Below are positions 6,065 through 11,797 of a stretch of 11,797 bases of DNA, piece by piece. Position 1 is the first letter of the stretch. Every line of letters begins with the position of its first letter. The notes under the pieces were generated by a model, which was not told the DNA's origin, did no database searches, and worked only from the letters and a program-made list of their open reading frames with translations. This DNA is from Haemophilus parahaemolyticus. Its GTDB lineage: Bacteria > Pseudomonadota > Gammaproteobacteria > Enterobacterales > Pasteurellaceae. The stretch covers positions 1 through 11,797 of the forward strand of contig NZ_JAHAHT010000051.1 of the NCBI RefSeq assembly GCF_018373095.1, given 5' to 3'. The translations under genes were made by a program, and so were the position numbers.

Positions 6065-6895
6065 ATGAACTTTAAAAAAGTATTAAGTGTTGCATTCGTT
6101 TCAGCATTAGCTTTAACCGCTTGTAACGAAGAAAAAAAAGCAGAAACTGCTCAAGCTCCAGCAGCTCAACCTACTCAAAAAATCAAAGTAGGCGTAATGT
6201 CTGGCCCTGAACACACAGTGGCAGAAAAAGCTGCTCAAATCGCCAAAGAAAAATATGGCTTAGATGTTGAGTTCGTTTTATTTAACGACTACGCATTACC
6301 GAACACAGCAGTAAGCAAAGGCGATTTAGATGCTAATGCATTCCAACATAAGCCTTATTTAGACAAAGATGCTGCATCTAAAGGTTTAGATAACCTTGAA
6401 ATCGTGGGTAACACTTTCGTGTATCCATTAGCGGGTTATTCTAAAAAAATTAAATCAGTAAGTGAATTACAAGATGGTGCAGTGATTGCCGTACCAAACG
6501 ATCCAAGTAACCTTGCACGTGCGTTAATCTTGTTAGAAAAACAAGGCTTAATCAAATTAAAAGACAACACCAACTTATTCTCAACAACCATTGATATTGT
6601 TGAAAATCCGAAAAACTTAAAAATCCAAGAAGTAGATACTTCAGTGGCAGCGAAAGCGTTGGATGATGTAGATTTAGCTGTAGTGAACAACACTTACGCA
6701 GGTCAAGTAGGTTTAAGTGCAAATGACGGCGTGTTTGTGGAAGATAAAGATTCTCCATACGTAAACATCATCGTTGCTCGTAAAGATAACAAAGACAGCG
6801 ACAATGTGAAAAACTTTGTGAAAGCATACCAAACTGAAGAAGTGTATCAAGAAGCGCAAAAACACTTTAAAGACGGTGTAGTAAAAGGTTGGTAA
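6065..6895 (+). CDS. metQ: Methionine-binding lipoprotein of the ABC importer
   Basis: MetQ captures methionine and delivers it to MetNI. The 276-residue product starts with a lipoprotein signal: MNFKK, a hydrophobic run, then the lipobox LTAC at 17-20 with Cys20 as the acylated residue. Residue +2 is Asn, not the Asp that marks inner-membrane retention in enterobacteria. A low-complexity Ala/Gln/Pro linker follows, then the NlpA-family binding domain (IKVGVMSGPEHTVAE, NDYALPNTAVSKGDLDANAFQHKPYL, VAVPNDPSN-like IAVPNDPSN). Pasteurellaceae homologues have been described as surface or outer-membrane lipoproteins (PlpB, the 28-kDa protein). I chose the ATG at 6065 because GAGGT at 6055-6059 precedes it; an ATG at 6053 overlaps that site. 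Confidence 0.97.
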   Translation: MNFKKVLSVAFVSALALTACNEEKKAETAQAPAAQPTQKIKVGVMSGPEHTVAEKAAQIAKEKYGLDVEFVLFNDYALPNTAVSKGDLDANAFQHKPYLDKDAASKGLDNLEIVGNTFVYPLAGYSKKIKSVSELQDGAVIAVPNDPSNLARALILLEKQGLIKLKDNTNLFSTTIDIVENPKNLKIQEVDTSVAAKALDDVDLAVVNNTYAGQVGLSANDGVFVEDKDSPYVNIIVARKDNKDSDNVKNFVKAYQTEEVYQEAQKHFKDGVVKGW

Positions 6896-6917
6896 TACCA
6901 ATAAATCAAAGCATAAA

Positions 6918-6943
6918 AAAACAGCCTCAATTGAGGCTGTTTT
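6918..6943. terminator. Bidirectional terminator between metQ and purK
   Basis: A perfect palindrome, AAAACAGCCTCAA (6918-6930) joined to TTGAGGCTGTTTT (6931-6943), lies between the two convergent stop codons. It has T runs on both strands, with the A run before it serving purK, so it can end metNIQ from the left and purE-asparaginase-purK from the right. Confidence 0.92.
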
Positions 6944-6961
6944 GCTATTTAGTAAAATCTC

Positions 6962-8065
6962 TTAATTCATTAAGTTAATCACCCAATCCAATCCAGAATT
7001 AAAATCTTCGGTAAGAGCAGGGCGGAGTTGTTCAAGTAATTTTGTTAGCTCTGCTTTATCAGGATGGGTGAGATTAATATGTCCGACTTTACGTCCTACA
7101 CGTACTTCTTTGCCATACCAATGTAATTGTGAGAATGGTAGATTTAGCCATTCATTATTATGCTCAATACCGATAAGATTTACCATCACACTTGGAGCGG
7201 TGGTTTTGAGTTCTGGCGTTGGGAGATTTAATAATGCCCTTAAATGTAATTCGAATTGAGAAATTGAACAGCCGAGTTGCGTCCAATGTCCACTATTATG
7301 AACGCGTGGAGCCAGTTCATTGATGAGCAATTTATCACCTACTACAAAACATTCCATTGCCATTACGCCGATATATTCTAACTCTTGCATAATGTTGCCG
7401 AGCATTTGTTCGGCTTGTTGTTGGAAAATGACTTGTTTAGGTAGCGTGACATCTGACACGCTGTAACGCAAAATGCCATTTTGTTGTAGGTTATGAGTAA
7501 CAGGATAGAAACGGGTTGAACCATCTATAAATCTTGCTCCAACAATCGAAATCTCGCCATCGAACGGAATAAATTTCTCCGCAATTACTTCACCAAACAG
7601 ATCTGGCGTGATTTGTTCGATATTTTCTTTGGTGACAATCCATTGCCCTCGTCCGTCATAACCACCAGTACGTCGCTTAACCACGACTTTTTCACCAATA
7701 TTTTGGAAAACTTGCTCCCATTGATTAGGGCTTTCTAGTAATTGCCAAGGCGAAGTAGAAAGATGAAGCTGATCAAGTAATGATTTTTGCGTGAAACGAT
7801 CGGCTAATCGCCCAAACACATTGAGGTTCACGAAGTTTTTGTGATTGCTAAGCAGTTGCGTCAGCGGTGTATCTGTCCAACGTTCGATTTCTGCGGTAAT
7901 AATGCCGTTTTCTGCCAGTTCAAAGACAGGTGCATCAAAGGCGAGAGGGATAACATCAATATCTAGCGGTGCTCCCGCATAACGTAGCATTCTGCCTAAT
8001 TGTCCGTTGCCAAGCACATAAATAGGAGGGTAGATTGCACTTTGAGTTTGCATCGTTTTTTTCAT
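6962..8065 (-). CDS. purK: N5-carboxyaminoimidazole ribonucleotide synthase
   Basis: PurK uses ATP and bicarbonate to carboxylate AIR to N5-CAIR, the substrate of PurE. The 367 residues match the ATP-grasp PurK family (about 355-365). Visible are the N-terminal VLGNGQLGRM at 17-26, the ATP-binding VVVKRRTGGYDGRGQW at 127-142, EKFIPFDGEISI at 163-174 and the metal/ATP-binding NELAPRVHNSGHWT at 249-262. I chose the ATG at 8065 because TAGGT lies about 10 bases upstream; an ATG four codons later has no site. It is the last gene of the purE operon, 21 bases after the asparaginase stop, and ends before the shared terminator. Confidence 0.97.
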   Translation of the reverse strand: MKKTMQTQSAIYPPIYVLGNGQLGRMLRYAGAPLDIDVIPLAFDAPVFELAENGIITAEIERWTDTPLTQLLSNHKNFVNLNVFGRLADRFTQKSLLDQLHLSTSPWQLLESPNQWEQVFQNIGEKVVVKRRTGGYDGRGQWIVTKENIEQITPDLFGEVIAEKFIPFDGEISIVGARFIDGSTRFYPVTHNLQQNGILRYSVSDVTLPKQVIFQQQAEQMLGNIMQELEYIGVMAMECFVVGDKLLINELAPRVHNSGHWTQLGCSISQFELHLRALLNLPTPELKTTAPSVMVNLIGIEHNNEWLNLPFSQLHWYGKEVRVGRKVGHINLTHPDKAELTKLLEQLRPALTEDFNSGLDWVINLMN

Positions 8066-8086
8066 AATCGTGAACCTAAATCAGAG

Positions 8087-9052
8087 TTAAAAATAGTGAG
8101 AAAGTGGTTTTTCGCGTTGTTGGTTGAGTAAAACCAACAATTTAATGCGTGCTTTTTGTCCGCTTAAACCTGTGGTAAAAATCACACCTTGTTGCTTGAG
8201 TTCTTTACCTCCGCCAAGATAGTCATACACATCTTGTGTTACACCGTGGAACGCACGTGATACGAGCACCACAGGAATATTCGCCTCAAGTAATGCGTGC
8301 ACGCCTTTAAGTGAAGTTGGCGGAAGATTGCCCGCGCCTAAAGCTTCAATTACCACACCATCGCAGCCGTGATGGGCAAGCTGCTCAAGTAAAAAGCTAT
8401 CCATTCCCGCATAGGCTTTAACTAATTGAATATTATTTTTAGTAATTTTTTGCACTGGGAAACTTTCGTAAGCGGTTAATTTTTGGAAATAGATTACGTT
8501 GTTTTTAGTAATCAATCCGCAAGGTCCAAAAGTAGGTGTTTGGAACGTTGCCACATTAGTGGTGTGCGTTTTGGTCACAAATTTTGCGTGATGGACTTCG
8601 TCATTCATTACTACCAATACGCCTTTGCCTTTCGAATCCTCGCTTAATGCCACCAAAATAGCACTTTGCAAGTTAATTAACCCGTCTGAACCGAGTTCAT
8701 TGCTTGAGCGCATTGCACCAGTAATAGCAATAGGCACGTTGATATTGAGGGCTAAATCAAGAAAATAAGCTGTTTCTTCAAGCGTGTCTGTACCGTGAGT
8801 AATCACGATGCCATCGAAATGTTCTTCATTGGCTGCTTTTTCAATACGATATTTTAGTACAAGCCAGTGATCGAGCGTGATGTGTGGAGAAGGCACGTTA
8901 AAAACAGATTCTTGATGTAATTCAGCAGGGTGATTAAGGCGTTCTAACGCATCTAACAATGGATTACGAGCTGAAGGCGATACTTTACCATTTTCGCCTT
9001 CTTTCATTGAAATCGTACCGCCCGTGTGTAAAATGAGCAATCGTTTTGCCAT
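8087..9052 (-). CDS. Cytoplasmic L-asparaginase (within the pur operon)
   Basis: Asparaginase hydrolyses asparagine to aspartate and ammonia. The 321-residue protein carries both catalytic signatures of the type I/II asparaginase fold: HTGGTIS at 9-15 with nucleophile Thr13, and THGTDTLEET at 85-94 with Thr88 and Asp89; Lys161 in FVTKTHTTN completes the second triad. There is no signal peptide, so it is cytoplasmic, unlike the periplasmic AnsB. Features such as TGAMRSSNELGSDG at 111-124 and HTTNVATFQTP at 163-173 are, from memory, more like Gram-positive asparaginases (Staphylococcus type) than E. coli AnsA. It starts 2 bases after purE and ends 21 bases before purK, so the three genes are surely co-transcribed under PurR. 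I leave the symbol blank because ansA and ansB are used inconsistently for this type. Confidence 0.9.
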   Translation of the reverse strand: MAKRLLILHTGGTISMKEGENGKVSPSARNPLLDALERLNHPAELHQESVFNVPSPHITLDHWLVLKYRIEKAANEEHFDGIVITHGTDTLEETAYFLDLALNINVPIAITGAMRSSNELGSDGLINLQSAILVALSEDSKGKGVLVVMNDEVHHAKFVTKTHTTNVATFQTPTFGPCGLITKNNVIYFQKLTAYESFPVQKITKNNIQLVKAYAGMDSFLLEQLAHHGCDGVVIEALGAGNLPPTSLKGVHALLEANIPVVLVSRAFHGVTQDVYDYLGGGKELKQQGVIFTTGLSGQKARIKLLVLLNQQREKPLSHYF

Positions 9053-9054
9053 AT

Positions 9055-9552
9055 TTATTCCGCTCGTGGATCAGGATTATTTAGCACGAGCTCAGTTTGA
9101 GCTTGGCGAAAAGCGTGGAGTTTTTGAGCAAGTTCAGGATTAAACGCAGCAAGAATTTGAACGGCTAATAAACCCGCATTAGCGGCACCAGCAGGACCAA
9201 TTGCTAGCGTACCAACGGGAATGCCTTTTGGCATTTGCACGATAGAGTAGAGGCTATCAACCCCACTTAGCGTAGAGCTTTTTACTGGCACACCAAGCAC
9301 AGGTACAATCGTTTTCGCTGCAATCATTCCTGGTAAATGAGCCGCACCACCTGCACCTGCAATAATCACTTTATAGCCATTTTTTTCTGCATTTTCCGCA
9401 AAAGTGAACAGTTTATCTGGCGTACGATGAGCAGAAACCACTTCAACGTGATAAGGTAATGAAAATTGGTCTAAAATTTGGGTTGCTTCGCTCATCGTTG
9501 CCCAGTCACTTTTAGAGCCCATAACAATGGCAATTTCAGCTTTATTAGTCAT
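9055..9552 (-). CDS. purE: N5-carboxyaminoimidazole ribonucleotide mutase
   Basis: PurE class I moves the carboxylate of N5-CAIR (from PurK) to carbon 4, giving CAIR for PurC. The 165-residue protein has MGSKSDW at 11-17, SAHRTP at 40-45 with active-site His42, and GAGGAAHLPGM at 66-76 with His72, the standard class I active site of an octameric cytosolic enzyme. It is the first gene of the operon, directly downstream of a PurR operator. The ribosome site is weak (AGAGAA). The start ATG at 9552 gives the usual N-terminus. Confidence 0.97.
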   Translation of the reverse strand: MTNKAEIAIVMGSKSDWATMSEATQILDQFSLPYHVEVVSAHRTPDKLFTFAENAEKNGYKVIIAGAGGAAHLPGMIAAKTIVPVLGVPVKSSTLSGVDSLYSIVQMPKGIPVGTLAIGPAGAANAGLLAVQILAAFNPELAQKLHAFRQAQTELVLNNPDPRAE

Positions 9553-9584
9553 ATTTTTTCTCTATTTGAATTAAAATTTTGCGT

Positions 9585-9613
9585 AGGATACCACAAAAAG
9601 CAAACGGTTGCTT
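9585..9613 (-). promoter_or_regulatory. purE promoter with PurR operator
   Basis: On the plus strand AAGCAAACGGTTGCTT (9598-9613) differs by one base from the purH operator at 3838-3853 and keeps the PurR-box core, with one mismatch in the dyad. Downstream on the minus strand is TGG followed by TATCCT (9590-9585), a possible extended -10 box with no good -35. Repressor here would control purE, the asparaginase and purK together. Confidence 0.85.
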
Positions 9614-9620
9614 TGCTTTT

Positions 9621-9637
9621 TCAAGCGGTGAGATTTT
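9621..9637 (+). repeat. DNA uptake signal-like element, ACAAGCGGT type
   Basis: The core TCAAGCGGT (9621-9629) is followed by GAGATTTT. It lies 7 bases from the purE PurR operator, in the same relative orientation as the element beside the purH operator. The tail match is weaker than at 3863. Confidence 0.4.
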
Positions 9638-9674
9638 ATCGTCCTTTCCCCAAAAAGTACAAAAAATAAAACCT

Positions 9675-9703
9675 GTGATTTTATCAAGCCATTATGCTAC
9701 AAT
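9675..9703 (+). promoter_or_regulatory. sspA promoter
   Basis: An extended -10, TGC TACAAT (TACAAT at 9698-9703), has a partial -35 GTGATT (9675-9680) at 17-bp spacing. It lies about 50 bases before the sspA ATG and is divergent from the purE promoter. Confidence 0.6.
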
Positions 9704-9755
9704 ACGCTACTATTTTTAGCAGATTTAATGAGCTTGAATTATTGGAGAAAGATAA

Positions 9756-10400
9756 ATGACGAGTAGTGCAAATAAACGTTCGGTAACCACTTTATTTTCA
9801 GAAAAAAGTGATATTTATAGCCACCAAGTTCGCATCGTATTAGCAGAAAAAGCCGTGCCTTATGAAATTGAAAATATCACGCCAGATGCTATTTCAGAAG
9901 ATTTAATGGAAGTAAACCCATACGGTAGCGTGCCGACATTGGTTGATCGCGATTTAGTATTATTCAATTCTCGCATCATTATGGAATATCTTGATGAGCG
10001 TTTTCCTCATCCGCCACTTTTACCTGTTTATCCCGTTTTACGTGCGAAATGCCGTTTAACTATGTTCCGTATTGAACAAGATTGGTACTCTTTAATTGAC
10101 ATCGTAAATAAAGATCCCGCTTCAGCCCAAGGTAAAAAAGCATTAGCTCAACTTCGTGAAGAGATTTTAGCATTAGCCCCTGTTTTTGATGCGATGCCTT
10201 ATTTTATGAGCGAAGAGTTTGGTTTATCTGATTGTTATATTGCCCCATTACTCTGGCGTATGATTAACTTAGGCGTAGAATTTACTGGTCCTGCGGCAAA
10301 ACCTGTGAAAAACTATATGAACCGCGTATTTAAACGCGATAGTTTTATGCAATCTGTGGGCGGTGCAGCCCCTAAACATTTAATGGATGATAAAGATTAA
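9756..10400 (+). CDS. sspA: Stringent starvation protein A (RNA polymerase-associated)
   Basis: SspA has a glutathione S-transferase fold without that activity; it binds RNA polymerase near sigma-70 and alters transcription in starvation and stationary phase. The 214-residue product matches the family length. Visible are the thioredoxin-like N-terminal half with NPYGSVPTLVDRD at 54-66 and FNSRIIMEYLDERFP at 70-84, then PHPPL at 84-88, the surface patch (Pro84-His85-Pro86) needed for SspA function in E. coli. The start is supported by GGAG at 9744-9747. The stop TAA shares one base with the ATG of sspB (TAATG), so the pair is translationally coupled. Confidence 0.97.
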   Translation: MTSSANKRSVTTLFSEKSDIYSHQVRIVLAEKAVPYEIENITPDAISEDLMEVNPYGSVPTLVDRDLVLFNSRIIMEYLDERFPHPPLLPVYPVLRAKCRLTMFRIEQDWYSLIDIVNKDPASAQGKKALAQLREEILALAPVFDAMPYFMSEEFGLSDCYIAPLLWRMINLGVEFTGPAAKPVKNYMNRVFKRDSFMQSVGGAAPKHLMDDKD

Positions 10401-10816
10401 TGAAGCCATTACGTCCTTATATTTATTACGCTTATTACAGCTGGATTTGCGATAACAATAGCACCCCTTATTTGTTGGTTAATTGCGATTATCCTAATGT
10501 GGATGTACCGATTGAGTTTATCCGCGATGGAAAAATCATCTTAAACATTTCGCCACGTTCCATTGGTAATTATGCGGTAGATGATGAAGGCATTTCATTT
10601 AGTGCGAGATTTCAAGGCATGATTCGGGATTTGTACGTTCCATTTGGTGCAGCTGAAGCACTTTATGCTCAAGAAACAGGCAACGGCACAATGTTCCAAG
10701 ATGAAGAATATTACAGCGAAGAAAGTTATCTTGCTCGTATTGCTGAAAAATTGGAAGAGATTAAACCGAAAAAAGTGGTGAAGAAAAAGCCCTCTCATCT
10801 TAAATTGGTGAAATAA
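10400..10816 (+). CDS. sspB: ClpXP protease adaptor SspB
   Basis: SspB binds the ssrA tag on proteins released from stalled ribosomes and hands them to ClpXP. The 138-residue product has the dimeric substrate-binding domain at about 3-105 (RPYIYYAYYSWICDNN, STPYLLV, FQGMIRDLYVPFGAAEALYAQE, GNGTMF) and ends HLKLVK, the ClpX-docking XB motif (LKLVK, residues 134-138). The linker between domain and tail is only about 30 residues and rich in Lys and Glu, shorter than the E. coli one (165-residue protein). The ATG overlaps the sspA stop by one base. No clear terminator follows directly; an IS remnant begins within about 50 bases. Confidence 0.95.
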   Translation: MKPLRPYIYYAYYSWICDNNSTPYLLVNCDYPNVDVPIEFIRDGKIILNISPRSIGNYAVDDEGISFSARFQGMIRDLYVPFGAAEALYAQETGNGTMFQDEEYYSEESYLARIAEKLEEIKPKKVVKKKPSHLKLVK

Positions 10817-10824
10817 TGTCACTT

Positions 10825-10863
10825 GAGGCTGACGTAGATTAGTAAGCGCGTCAGTCTATCAAA
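10825..10863 (+). mobile_element. Possible left end of the IS1016-like remnant
   Basis: Between the sspB stop and the transposase remnant lies GAGGCTGACGTAGATTAG, placed where an IS1595-family terminal repeat would be. A 6-bp dyad, CTGACG (10829-10834) and CGTCAG (10849-10854), lies within it. I could not find a matching inverted copy beyond the remnant, so the right end is lost or unrecognisable. The dyad lacks a T run and is not a convincing sspB terminator. Confidence 0.35.
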
Positions 10864-11335
10864 ATGAAGATAACTCATTGTAAATTAAAGAAATCTATAC
10901 AAAATAAACTCCTTGAATTTTTTATATTAGAAGTTACAGCCTGAGCAGCGGCTGATTTACTCGGCATCCAAGCCAATTCAACAATTTTGTTTTACTGAAA
11001 AATTCGTGAAGTCATTAGCTATCATATGGTCCTTGAAGACAATGAGGTATTTGATGGTTAAATTGAGTTTAAGGAAGGCTATTTTGGCGTCATCATAAAG
11101 AAATGCGAGGTCAAGGCTTCGTTGGAAAAGTGCTTAGGGTGGTGCAGAGAGTGCCAATACAGAGACATTAATGCCTGTTATTGTAAGGTAAGCTAGATAG
11201 CTGGGTTTATCCGATACTTATCGAAACTATGATGCTCTTGATGTGAGCATACTTCACTGCGAACGAATCAATCATCCCGAACAATTTGCTGGCGGTGAAA
11301 TAAATGATTTTCATTGTATTCCAACAGGACAATAA
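10864..11335 (+). pseudogene. Decayed IS1016-like (IS1595 family) transposase
   Basis: Reading from the ATG at 10864 gives MKITHCKLKKSIQNKLLEFF, then ILEVTA-stop-AAADLLGIQANS, FY-stop-KIREVISYH and EVFDG-stop-IEF, which I recognise as the IS1016 transposase of Haemophilus. Stops are TGA 10942-10944, TGA 10996-10998 and TAA 11059-11061, where relatives have Arg, Arg and Gln. After YFG (near 11087) the similarity continues in other frames: HHKEMRGQGFVGKV, then ETLMPVI, DSWVY (11196-11210), then DTYRNYDALDV and ERINHPEQFAG from 11213. At least four frame changes are needed, and a stretch between GKV and ETLMPVI is missing. The first catalytic Asp region (usually LDE) reads FKE, and the segment expected to hold the catalytic Glu (NGIENFW) is absent. 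The element cannot move on its own. Confidence 0.82.
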
Positions 11336-11366
11336 AAAAGCTAGAACTTTATATATTCTAGCCTTT
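11335..11366 (+). terminator. Possible terminator after the IS remnant
   Basis: The stem GCTAGAA (11340-11346) pairs with TTCTAGC (11356-11362) around a 9-base loop. It is flanked by an A run on the left and by CTTTA, then ATTTTT, on the right. The T run is imperfect. It could be the displaced end of the sspAB transcript. Confidence 0.45.
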
Positions 11367-11493
11367 ATGGATTTTTCCGAATTATATCAGATTATTATGG
11401 TGCCTGAGCGAGATTGTTTTAAAATCATAACATATTGAATTTTATTGATTTATTTATAAAAAGTTATTTGAAAAAGCTAAATCAAGTACACTT
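11367..11493. other. AT-rich spacer without recognisable gene
   Basis: This stretch between the IS remnant and the GC-richer patch is very AT-rich. The only frames are trivially short. A TATAAT-like string on the minus strand near 11380 has no matching -35. I see no RNA gene or repeat. Confidence 0.5.
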
Positions 11494-11721
11494 TCAAGAA
11501 TAAGTAATTTGTTTTATACCTTTTGTTTTTCTATTGTACTCCATTTTGCATTTTTCTGCGTAATTTTGCGTAATAAGATCTACGACCAAAGATCTAAAAG
11601 GCGGTATATCTGGCAAGGTTTGAATGCGGTTCGCAATTTGCGTACAAATCCACACATTTAGTGTGCGGGCGTGGCGAGGATACGAGCGCACGCGGCAGGG
11701 TAAAGGTGAAATACTTTTCAC
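11494..11721 (-). CDS. Unrecognised short reading frame (75 codons), doubtful gene
   Basis: A GTG-started minus-strand frame encodes a basic, cysteine-containing 75-residue peptide that begins ISPLPCRVRSYPRHA after four residues and contains WICTQIANRIQTL near 29-41. I do not recognise a domain, membrane segment or signal peptide. The sequence has the feel of short prophage- or satellite-associated proteins of Pasteurellaceae, but I cannot name a family. The first two-thirds (about 11600-11721) is clearly GC-richer than the flanks, and a second minus-strand frame overlaps it. The GTG lies inside a small hairpin (11706-11721). It may be a real small gene, a fragment of one, or chance. Confidence 0.3.
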   Translation of the reverse strand: MKSISPLPCRVRSYPRHARTLNVWICTQIANRIQTLPDIPPFRSLVVDLITQNYAEKCKMEYNRKTKGIKQITYS

Positions 11722-11740
11722 TGCCTGAAATTTCAGATAA

Positions 11741-11765
11741 CAAAAAAGCCCTCACGAATGAGGGC
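11741..11765 (-). terminator. Hairpin terminator read leftward
   Basis: A perfect 7-bp GC-rich stem, GCCCTCA (11748-11754) and TGAGGGC (11759-11765), has the tetraloop CGAA and on the minus strand is followed by six T. It would end a leftward transcript entering from beyond the right edge, or act as an attenuator upstream of the 11494-11721 frame. Confidence 0.75.
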
Positions 11766-11797
11766 GTAAAATGATGTTGTTATAACGTATAATTTGG

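Noticed and set aside
11030..11240. Looked for an intact small gene in the region after sspB
   Set aside because: All frames are interrupted, and the segments read as pieces of one decayed transposase.
11545..11600. Short direct repeats TGCGTAAT and AGATCT as attachment sites
   Set aside because: Copies are only 6-8 bases, adjacent, and without an integrase or a matching distant copy in the window.
10817..11797. CRISPR array, tRNA, toxin-antitoxin pair or defence genes
   Set aside because: No regularly spaced repeats, cloverleaf-like sequence with a CCA end, or paired small frames with recognisable motifs were found.

Overview
The window reads as chromosomal DNA from a member of the Pasteurellaceae (Haemophilus/Actinobacillus/Mannheimia group). 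PepN, S15, PurH, MetN/MetI/MetQ, PurK/PurE and SspA/SspB all have gammaproteobacterial sequences. The base composition is AT-rich with Haemophilus-like codon use, and a decayed transposase at the right resembles IS1016 of Haemophilus influenzae. Short nine-base elements ending in AAGCGGT and followed by A/T tracts recur between and within genes. They look like DNA uptake signals of the ACAAGCGGT (Actinobacillus pleuropneumoniae) type, and I saw no AAGTGCGGT (H. influenzae type) copy. The species cannot be fixed from the sequence alone.

Layout, left to right. (1) 1-705 is the 3' end of pepN, closed by a clear terminator. (2) 870-1463 is a small SGNH/GDSL hydrolase with its own promoter. (3) 1464-1707, minus strand, is a decayed fragment of a DUF808 (YedI-like) membrane protein gene. 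(4) rpsO, minus strand, has a strong promoter, a terminator and a leader hairpin whose loop can pair with the start of the coding sequence, so it may be an S15 autoregulatory element. (5) purH, minus strand, has a perfect 18-bp PurR palindrome over its promoter. (6) A small GNAT-like gene is divergent from purH. (7) metN-metI-metQ, plus strand, is a methionine ABC importer operon with a MetJ box between its -35 and -10. (8) A perfect bidirectional terminator separates it from the convergent purE-asparaginase-purK operon on the minus strand, which has a second PurR operator. (9) sspA-sspB, plus strand, diverges from purE. (10) 10817-11797 holds no intact recognised gene: it contains a broken IS1016-like transposase, an AT-rich spacer and a GC-richer patch with an unrecognised short minus-strand reading frame and a strong hairpin.

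Functionally this is mostly core metabolism and regulation. Two purine loci (purH; purE/purK) look jointly controlled by PurR. The asparaginase between purE and purK could supply aspartate, which de novo purine synthesis consumes. The methionine importer looks controlled by MetJ. No defence system, CRISPR array, tRNA, rRNA or intact prophage is visible. The least ordinary items are the S15 leader, the asparaginase inside the pur operon, and the decayed or unexplained DNA at 1464-1707 and 10817-11797.
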